Shown here one piece after another: positions 58,676 to 64,000 of a DNA stretch of 64,000 bases (positions are counted from its first letter, which is position 1; every line of letters begins with the position of its first letter). The stretch is taken from positions 16,073-80,072 of the forward strand of contig PGTK01000008.1 of NCBI GenBank assembly GCA_002794705.1, given 5' to 3'. The translations under genes were made by a program, and so were the position numbers. The notes under the pieces were generated by a model. The model had not been told where the DNA came from. It was given only the letters and a program-made list of their open reading frames with translations, and did no database searches. The DNA comes from Candidatus Thermofonsia Clade 1 bacterium (GTDB lineage: Bacteria > Chloroflexota > Anaerolineae > Aggregatilineales > UBA2796).

Positions 58676-60139
58676 ATGCAAGCGGAACTCGATAGTCGTG
58701 CAGCGCCGTTGAGCGCGGCTGTGCCACAAGAACGTACTGAGAGCGGCTGGCGCAACCTGAGCCTGCTGCGCAACATCAAGATCGGCACTTTTCACATTGG
58801 CTCCTCCCTAGCGGATATCCTCGCTTCAGGCGTCTGGAACCGCATCATGATTAAAGAGCTAGGCTTTGCGGCAACGCCAATTGCGCTGCTTTTGGCATTG
58901 CGCTACTTCCTTGCGCCGCTCTCGATCTGGATCGGACGGCGCTCTGACCTGACCAATTGGCGCGGCTATCGGCGGCTGCCCTACGTCTGGGGCGGGCGCT
59001 TGGTCATGGCGCTGAGCTATGTGCTGCTGGGCGTGGCGACCCTTGAATTGGCGGGCAGTTATAATCCGTGGATCCGCGATTTTTCGTTTGACCTGATGAA
59101 CATCACGGTCACGACGAATGCGGGCAGCGCGCTGGGCTGGCTGGGCGTTGTGACAGCACTTGTGCTGTTCAGCGTCGGCTCGACATTCAGCAGCACGACG
59201 TTTCTCTCGTTAGTGCACGATCGCACGCCTGCCCATCAGCGCACACGGGCGATCAGCGTGATTTGGTTCTTCCTGATTCTGGGCTTTGCAGTTGCTGGTG
59301 TGCTGTACAGCCGTCTGTTGCCTGAATATACGCGAGACGGTTTCCTCGCGCTGATGCTGATCGCGCCTGCCATCATGATGGGCATCTGGTTTTTCTCGCT
59401 GATCGGCGAGGAAATGCCGATCAAGCGGCGCGCTGCGCAGAGCGCTGAGCAGCCTGAGTCTTTCTGGCAGACCATGAAGCAGGTCTGGGCGAGCCGTCAA
59501 ACACGCCTGTTTTTCCTATTCTTAGCGCTGACCAACGGCTTGTTCTATACGCAAGACGTGATCCTTGAGCCGTTTGCGGGGGCAGTCTTCGGGATGCCGC
59601 TCTCGACTACCAATCGTTTCTCTGCCTATTGGGGCAGCATGACGCTGCTCTCGATTGTGCTGAGCCTGATCGCGCTGCGGCGCTTCCCCAATCGCGTCAA
59701 TAACATGAATCTCTCGCGTTGGGGCGTGATCCTGCTCATAGCGACCTTCATCATGTTTACGCTCAGCGCCATGCTCTACATTCGTCCGCTGGTGACCGTT
59801 GCGCTGGTCACTATGGGACTCGGCTTGGGCATGTGGACGGTCGGCACGCTGGGCTTGATGATGGCAATGACGCGGGCATGGGGCGCAGGGCTGTATCTTG
59901 CGCTGTGGACGGTCGCCTCGACATTGGCACGTGGCTCAGGCGTGGCGCTTGGCGGCGTGTTGTTTGATATCGCACTTGTCTTTGTGGGCGGCGATAAAGC
60001 GCTTGCCTACGGGAGCGTGTTCTTGATCCAGAGCGTCGGCTTTGTGGCGACTCTGTTCATCTTGGCGCGCATTAGTCTTGCCGAATTTGAGCGCGAGACG
60101 CCGCAGCGCGAGGTCGTTTTCGCCGATAGCATGGCATAG
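58676..60139 (+). CDS. PucC/LhaA-type MFS transporter (bacteriochlorophyll delivery family)
   Basis: 487 residues, 12 membrane helices. The N-terminal block RNIKIGTFHIGSSLADILAS, VWNRIMIKELGF, ALRYFLAPLSIWIGRRSD and YRRLPYVWGGRLVMALSYV matches the PucC family, as does TQDVILEPFAGAVFGMPLST in the second half. Family members (LhaA, PucC, Bch2-type) assist assembly of bacteriochlorophyll light-harvesting complexes and may move pigment in the membrane. No pigment or reaction-centre gene is in the window, so the assignment suggests phototrophy but does not prove it. A long hairpin covers its ribosome binding site, and a strong terminator follows. Confidence 0.82.
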   Translation: MQAELDSRAAPLSAAVPQERTESGWRNLSLLRNIKIGTFHIGSSLADILASGVWNRIMIKELGFAATPIALLLALRYFLAPLSIWIGRRSDLTNWRGYRRLPYVWGGRLVMALSYVLLGVATLELAGSYNPWIRDFSFDLMNITVTTNAGSALGWLGVVTALVLFSVGSTFSSTTFLSLVHDRTPAHQRTRAISVIWFFLILGFAVAGVLYSRLLPEYTRDGFLALMLIAPAIMMGIWFFSLIGEEMPIKRRAAQSAEQPESFWQTMKQVWASRQTRLFFLFLALTNGLFYTQDVILEPFAGAVFGMPLSTTNRFSAYWGSMTLLSIVLSLIALRRFPNRVNNMNLSRWGVILLIATFIMFTLSAMLYIRPLVTVALVTMGLGLGMWTVGTLGLMMAMTRAWGAGLYLALWTVASTLARGSGVALGGVLFDIALVFVGGDKALAYGSVFLIQSVGFVATLFILARISLAEFERETPQREVVFADSMA

Positions 60140-60170
60140 AGACGCCTAACATCCTCTGCCCTTTAGCCAT

Positions 60171-60212
60171 AGCAGGGCGCCTTGTGTTAGATACAGGGCG
60201 CCTTGCTTTTTT
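60171..60212 (+). terminator. Strong intrinsic terminator after the PucC-like gene
   Basis: A 14-bp stem formed by two copies of CAGGGCGCCTTG (60173-60184, 60194-60205) plus flanking AG/CT pairs, with two G-T wobbles, a nine-base loop, and six T. The repeat is nearly self-complementary, so the direct repeat doubles as a hairpin. Confidence 0.85.
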
Positions 60213-60322
60213 ATGAAGAGTCCCCTCTAAATCTAAACTTTCGGTGAGCGCTGCTTGCAAAGTCTGCACGAATCCTCTACCATACTTAAACGGGCTTTGC
60301 TGAGAAATTAATTGAGGCGAAT

Positions 60323-62389
60323 ATGCGTCGTATTGGTATCGTTGTAGCCATTCTGGTGGCAGTGGGCGTAGCGTTACTGTTGGTAAGCGCGTTCTTGCCG
60401 TTACAAGTGGGTTTTGCACAAGGAGATATCGCTGTGACTGCCACGCCGATGCAGAGCTATGCGGGCAAAGTCCGTGCGCCTGATTTTCCCGTCGGTCTGG
60501 ACTGGTTGAACGTGCCTGAGCCGCTGAGCATGGCTCAGCTGCGCGGCAAGGTGGTGCTGCTGGACTTCTGGACGTACGGTTGCATCAATTGCATCCATGT
60601 CATCCCCGATCTCAAGCGGCTAGAGGCAGAATTCGCTGATGAACTCGTGGTGATCGGCGTGCATAGCGCCAAATTCACTAACGAGGGCGAGACCGAGAAC
60701 ATTCGCTACATCGTCAAGCGCTACGGCATAGAGCATCCTGTGGTGAACGACCGTAATTTCATTGTGTGGCAGATTTACGGCGTGCGCGCTTGGCCCACCT
60801 TTATGCTGATCGATCCGCAGGGCAAAGTGCTGGGCTATTACAGCGGCGAAGGCGTCTATGAGGCGATGCGACCGGCAATCGCCGGCATGGTCGCTGAGTT
60901 TGACGCCAAAGGCATGATCGATCGCACACCGCTGCGCCTGACGCCCGAACGGGAGCGCCGTCCGCCTTCGCTCTTGGCTTTTCCCGGCAAAGTGCTGGCA
61001 GATTCACGCGGCGGACGACTCTTCGTCGCTGATACCAGCCACAATCGCGTGATTGTGGCTGATCTTGCCACATACGCTGTGCAGGCTGTGATCGGCAGCG
61101 GCGTGGCGGGTCTGCGCGATGGGACATTCGCGGAGGCAGCTTTCAACTGGGTACACGGCATGTCGCTCAGCGCTGATGGCGAGACGCTCTACATCGCTGA
61201 TACGGGCAATCATGCCGTGCGCGCCGCCGATCTGCGCAATGGCACGGTCACCACAATTGCAGGCACGGGTCAGCAAAATCGGGACTGGCGAAATCGCCTG
61301 CGCGGCGGCGCGGCTCTAGAGACGCCGCTCAACTCGCCTTGGGACGTTCACTATCAAGACGGCGTGATCTACATTGCCATGGCAGGTCCGCATCAGCTCT
61401 GGGCGCTTGACCTTGCCAGCGGGCAAGTGGCGCCGTTTGTCGGCAGCGGACGCGAAGGCATTGTAGACGGCGCTCTTCTGGAGAGCGAATTAGCGCAGCC
61501 AAGTGGAATTGTCGGCGCAAAGGGCGTGTTGTACTTCACCGACGCTGAGTCGAGCGCCGTGCGCAAGGTTGACCTGCGGGAGGGGCGCGTCCAGACCATT
61601 GTCGGCACGGGACTCTTCGATTTTGGCGATGTAGATGGAGTCGGTGAGGCGGTTCGTCTGCAGCACGCGCTCGGCTTAACGCTCGGCTCAGACGGCAAGC
61701 TGTATGTGGCGGATACGTACAATCATAAGATCAAGGTGATCGATCCTGTTATGCGGGAGAGTCGCACGTTGTTAGGGAACGGCGCAGGCTTCCGCGATGG
61801 CGCCGATCCGCAATTCTGGGAGCCGGGCGGAATCAGCTATGCCGACGGCAGGCTCTATGTGGCGGATACCAATAACGACGCCATTCGAATCGTTGATTTG
61901 GCGACGCTGACCGTCAGCACGCTTGTCTTCCCCAATCCTGAGCGGCTTGCGCCTGCTCTGCCTGCTGAGGCGGCTGATGAGACGCCGCCTGAGGATTTCT
62001 TCGGCACGGTTGTGCGCCTGCCCGCCCTGACCGCAGCGCGTGGCGCTAGCCAGATCGTCCTAGACATCCAGTTGCCTGAGGGCTACAAACAGAACGATCA
62101 GGCGCCGTTCACGCTGCGCTTCTATAACAACACGCCTGTTGCCCGCGTCGCGCCTCAGGATAACAACTTGAGCATCATTGCGCCGCCTATGCCCGTGCGG
62201 ATGCCCGTGACGCTCAACGAGGGCGAGGCGCTCATCACGCTGGATGCCGCTGTGTTCTACTGCGAGGCGGTCAATGAGACGCTGTGCTTCCCTGCCTTCC
62301 TGCGCTTTGAAGTGCCGCTGCGCGTCGCCGCTGAGGGCGACTCCGAGATCGCTATCACCTATCTGCTCGTGCCGCCACAACTGGACTAA
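60323..62389 (+). CDS. Membrane-anchored thioredoxin-NHL repeat protein
   Basis: 688 residues. A single N-terminal helix (IGIVVAILVAVGVALLLVSA) anchors the protein. Residues 50-195 form a TlpA-type thioredoxin domain with DFWTYGCINC (Cys87, Cys90) and the cis-proline in AWPTFMLID. Residues 215-540 contain six NHL-like blades with repeated (L/I)Y(I/V)ADTxNHxVR, such as LYIADTGNHAVRAADL and LYVADTYNHKIKVID. A C-terminal beta-sandwich follows. The NHLRC2-type order thioredoxin-NHL-beta domain is present. Extracytoplasmic disulfide handling is likely; substrates are unknown. Confidence 0.85.
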   Translation: MRRIGIVVAILVAVGVALLLVSAFLPLQVGFAQGDIAVTATPMQSYAGKVRAPDFPVGLDWLNVPEPLSMAQLRGKVVLLDFWTYGCINCIHVIPDLKRLEAEFADELVVIGVHSAKFTNEGETENIRYIVKRYGIEHPVVNDRNFIVWQIYGVRAWPTFMLIDPQGKVLGYYSGEGVYEAMRPAIAGMVAEFDAKGMIDRTPLRLTPERERRPPSLLAFPGKVLADSRGGRLFVADTSHNRVIVADLATYAVQAVIGSGVAGLRDGTFAEAAFNWVHGMSLSADGETLYIADTGNHAVRAADLRNGTVTTIAGTGQQNRDWRNRLRGGAALETPLNSPWDVHYQDGVIYIAMAGPHQLWALDLASGQVAPFVGSGREGIVDGALLESELAQPSGIVGAKGVLYFTDAESSAVRKVDLREGRVQTIVGTGLFDFGDVDGVGEAVRLQHALGLTLGSDGKLYVADTYNHKIKVIDPVMRESRTLLGNGAGFRDGADPQFWEPGGISYADGRLYVADTNNDAIRIVDLATLTVSTLVFPNPERLAPALPAEAADETPPEDFFGTVVRLPALTAARGASQIVLDIQLPEGYKQNDQAPFTLRFYNNTPVARVAPQDNNLSIIAPPMPVRMPVTLNEGEALITLDAAVFYCEAVNETLCFPAFLRFEVPLRVAAEGDSEIAITYLLVPPQLD

Positions 62390-62395
62390 GCGCTC

Positions 62396-62426
62396 AAAAA
62401 GGCGAGTCGTGATGACTCGCCTTTTT
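62396..62426. terminator. Bidirectional-type intrinsic terminator after the thioredoxin-NHL gene
   Basis: A perfect stem AAAAAGGCGAGTC (62396-62408) / GACTCGCCTTTTT (62414-62426) with five-base loop GTGAT. T-runs exist on both strands; the gene it serves ends at 62389. Confidence 0.9.
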
Positions 62427-62463
62427 GATTCCCTTATGATCTTTTCTGAACCTCAAAAGACTC

Positions 62464-62492
62464 TTTACAACTTCAAAAAGCTGTGCTATAGT
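62464..62492 (+). promoter_or_regulatory. Promoter of the structured RNA/SPFH gene
   Basis: -35 TTTACA (62464-62469), 17-nt spacer, -10 TATAGT (62487-62492). The predicted start (about 62499) is just before the 5' strand of the closing stem of the structured leader. Confidence 0.65.
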
Positions 62493-62499
62493 TTAGTCA

Positions 62500-62630
62500 G
62501 TGTGACGCTCCGACAAGTCAAAGGCGGACTGTTTTCAGGTCACCTGCTGCCGCTTTGCGGAAACAGCGTTCGGTTCGAATCCGATCAAGCGTGTCTGTAC
62601 CTTACATAGACTTCGTTACGGGGCGTCACC
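62500..62630 (+). ncRNA. Structured RNA (5' leader or free ncRNA), type unassigned
   Basis: The expected transcript begins with GTGACGCTCC (62502-62511), which pairs with GGGGCGTCAC (62620-62629), ten pairs with one wobble. Inside are at least four hairpins: AGTC/GACT (62516-62530), CCGC-TTT-GCGG inside GCTG/CAGC (62546-62567), a T-arm-like TCGG-TTCGAAT-CCGA (62570-62584), and GTCTGTA/TACATAGAC (62592-62612). The closing stem is followed by CATTTTTAT and then the AGGAG of the SPFH gene. It does not match any riboswitch, SRP RNA, 6S RNA or tmRNA signature I know. Its ends and U-rich tail suit either a cis-regulator or a free RNA with readthrough. Confidence 0.5.
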
Positions 62631-62652
62631 ATTTTTATAGGAGCTGAGTCAG

Positions 62653-63603
62653 ATGAGAGCGATGGCAAGACGTAGACGTAGGCTCGATGTGATCCCAGAA
62701 GTTGAAGCGCAAGGTGAGCAAGAGATGGCAAATCGTAAGCGTGAGGTCATTATTAAGGATACCCATCGCGGGCTGCTCTATGAAGATGGCGTGTTGGTTC
62801 GTGTTCTAGAGGCTGGGCGCTATGAGTTGCCCGCTAAGCGTCCGCGCCTGCTGGAGCGCCTGTTTGGGCGGCTGCCCAACAAAGAAATTGTGCTGGTGGA
62901 TATGCGCGAGCGCGATCTGCTGCTCAAGGGGCAGGAAATTTTGACCTCTGACAAGGTCGCGTTGCGCGTGAGCGTGATTGTGCAGTTCCGCGTGATCGAT
63001 CCGCGTGCCGCCTTGCACGCCGTCGCCAACTATGAAGACCGTCTGTACAGCGATGTGCAGCTCGCAGCGCGCCGCTCGCTCGCCTCGATGACGCTGGAGA
63101 CGATCCTGACCAATCGCAACCAGCTCAGCGAAGATATCCTGCGCGATGTCAAGGGCGCAGCCGCTGAATATGGCGTTGAAATTCGCCGCGCCGACGTGAA
63201 AGATATCATCTTCCCTGGCAACCTGCAGGATATCATGAATCGGGTGCTTGCCGCTGAGCGCATGAGCCAAGCTCAGCTGGTGGAGGCGCGCACCAAGGCG
63301 GAAGTCCAGCAGATTGAGGCGCAGGCACGGGCGGCTAGTCGCCGTCTGGACGTGGAGATGGAGGCAGAGCGGCAGCGCGCTGCTGCTCAAGCGCAGGCGG
63401 ATGTGCAGCGCATCGCCACGGAGGCAGAAATTCGTGCGCTGCGCGAACGCGCCGAAGCTGCCGCGATCTATGCACAGCATCCTGCGCTGTTGCGCCTGAT
63501 TGAGCTGGAGACGCTGCGCGAGCTCGGCCGCAGCGGACAGGCGCGGCTCTACATCAACTTCGAAAGCGCCAATCACATTGAAAAAGAGGACGAAGGCGCG
63601 TGA
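62653..63603 (+). CDS. SPFH/Band 7 (slipin-like) protein
   Basis: 316 residues. The N-terminus is basic (ARRRRRLDVIPE) and has no clear transmembrane helix, unlike most slipins. The SPFH domain follows: HRGLLYEDGVLVRVLEAGRY, VDMRERDLLLKGQEILTSDKV, VSVIVQFRVIDPRAAL, LETILTNRNQLSEDI, YGVEIRRADVKDIIFPGNLQ. Residues 195-265 are an Ala/Glu/Arg-rich coiled coil (EVQQIEAQARAASRRLDVEM). SPFH proteins oligomerise on membranes as scaffolds. AGGAG nine bases upstream of the ATG sets the start. It follows a structured leader and ends at a terminator. Confidence 0.85.
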   Translation: MRAMARRRRRLDVIPEVEAQGEQEMANRKREVIIKDTHRGLLYEDGVLVRVLEAGRYELPAKRPRLLERLFGRLPNKEIVLVDMRERDLLLKGQEILTSDKVALRVSVIVQFRVIDPRAALHAVANYEDRLYSDVQLAARRSLASMTLETILTNRNQLSEDILRDVKGAAAEYGVEIRRADVKDIIFPGNLQDIMNRVLAAERMSQAQLVEARTKAEVQQIEAQARAASRRLDVEMEAERQRAAAQAQADVQRIATEAEIRALRERAEAAAIYAQHPALLRLIELETLRELGRSGQARLYINFESANHIEKEDEGA

Positions 63604-63609
63604 TCAAGG

Positions 63610-63639
63610 CAGAGCGGAGTGTCCTCCGCTCTGTTTTTT
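63610..63639 (+). terminator. Intrinsic terminator after the SPFH gene
   Basis: Stem CAGAGCGGAG (63610-63619) / CTCCGCTCTG (63624-63633), loop TGTC, then six T (63634-63639). Confidence 0.92.
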
Positions 63640-63804
63640 GCCGCTTTGGGCATTGTCAATCTGCCACGCCTATTATTGCCAAACTTGTCGGCTATGCACA
63701 AGTGCAACACACCTAAAGGTGCGCTCTTTGCTGCTCTTTTAGTGGGCAGAGCAGCGATAGCGCGCTCTAATCTCAAAGGCGCTATCACTGCCTTGCTTAC
63801 GCAA

Positions 63805-63823
63805 CACAATTTTGTGCTAGAAT
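63805..63823 (+). promoter_or_regulatory. -10 element with adjacent palindrome before the last gene
   Basis: -10 TAGAAT (63818-63823), preceded by the palindrome CACAATTTTGTG (63805-63816) with arms CACAA/TTGTG. A -35 is unclear (TTGCTT would give a 19-nt spacer). The rest of 63640-63857 shows no gene. Confidence 0.4.
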
Positions 63824-63857
63824 AGGGCAACGCTCAGCTTTTGCGAAAGGATGCGCT

Positions 63858-64000
63858 ATGCTCACGCCTGCCCAGTTCCGCCAAATTGTAGACCTGTGCG
63901 CGCCACACATGCAGACCTCTTCGGCGCGCATGTCCGCTTTCAGTCTCGCCTTTGCCGATGCGCCTTTCCGTAACAGCATCAATTGGGAAGGCGCCACGAA
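63858..64000 (+). CDS. N-terminal fragment, possibly effector-associated domain protein
   Basis: 47 codons starting ATG at 63858 with AAGG seven bases before, continuing past the right edge. MLTPAQFRQIVDLC, then SARMSAFSLAFAD and INWEG. Small helical domains starting with LTPxQF...V and ending near an IxW turn occur at the N-terminus of bacterial conflict and NLR-like effectors (EAD or Death-like adaptors), often in Chloroflexota and Cyanobacteria. This resemblance is from memory of the family and the fragment is short, so it remains tentative. The effector domain, if any, lies outside the window. Confidence 0.4.
   Translation, partial: MLTPAQFRQIVDLCAPHMQTSSARMSAFSLAFADAPFRNSINWEGAT

Noticed and set aside
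62505..62593. A type II tRNA (T-arm TTCGAAT, possible acceptor ACGCTCC/CAAGCGT)
   Set aside because: Two of seven acceptor pairs fail, no 7-base anticodon loop with a proper stem can be formed, and no CCA follows the acceptor. A structured non-tRNA is a better description.
1..64000. CRISPR arrays, insertion sequences, rRNA genes
   Set aside because: No regularly spaced direct repeats, transposase-like frames with terminal repeats, or rRNA-like segments were found.

Overview
The window looks like a chromosomal segment of a Chloroflexota bacterium, probably from the Anaerolineae side of the phylum. This is inferred from gene families and style, not from a marker-gene search. The supporting signs are moderately GC-rich DNA, cell-surface proteins with Thr/Pro 'TPTPT' stalks, an orphan MutL-type ASKHA protein embedded in a set of membrane proteins, a DUF6056-type membrane protein, a Hanks kinase fused to a response regulator, and a PucC/LhaA-type transporter. 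The last is normally a bacteriochlorophyll-related protein, so the organism may be phototrophic or descend from a phototroph. Genes are tightly packed, often with ATGA or GTGA overlaps, and no gene-free stretch exceeds 300 bases. No rRNA, confident tRNA, CRISPR array or insertion sequence was seen.

Layout. 1-9400: the tail of mltG converges on a padR-recA pair. Then come lgt with a membrane protein, dcd, and the arginine operon argC-argB-argD-argG. That operon is preceded by a promoter, a short Arg-rich leader peptide and an intrinsic terminator, with segments that can form mutually exclusive hairpins: a convincing translation-coupled attenuator. 9405-18561: an eight-gene minus-strand operon built around a MutL-like ATPase, with several membrane proteins, a repeat-rich 1001-residue protein and a Thr/Pro-stalk protein; its function is unknown. 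18728-21340: ffh-rpsP-khpA-rimM. 21337-30092: an amidase, a UPF0173 hydrolase, an rpoD-type sigma factor with a LiaF-like protein and a zinc-ribbon protein, then a GldA/GldF/GldG-type ABC exporter with a DUF4340 protein.

30205-43297: a GH13 lipoprotein, hisS, a BTAD-type regulator with palindromic promoter sites, yraN-miaA with envelope proteins, cyanophycinase, and a glycan block (membrane glycosyltransferase, cytosolic glycosyltransferase, WecA/MraY-type transferase). 43364-47023: a minus-strand operon of two tandem c-di-AMP receptor-like proteins with queA, tsaB, rimI and a type 4 uracil-DNA glycosylase. 47092-51872: a lipoprotein, a PspC/toastrack pair, a 2-hydroxyacid dehydrogenase and the kinase-receiver-HTH fusion.

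52117-58517: a two-gene defence module, an Eco57I-type methylase coupled to a PLD-nuclease/SF2 helicase. 58676-64000: the PucC-type transporter behind a long inverted repeat that would mask its ribosome binding site, a thioredoxin-NHL protein, a roughly 130-nt structured RNA leader upstream of an SPFH protein, and the start of a possible effector-associated-domain gene that runs off the window.

The most interesting items are the arginine attenuator, the MutL-centred membrane operon, the structured RNA at 62500-62630, and the methylase/PLD-helicase pair. All functional statements come from reading the sequence and from general family knowledge; no database search was run.
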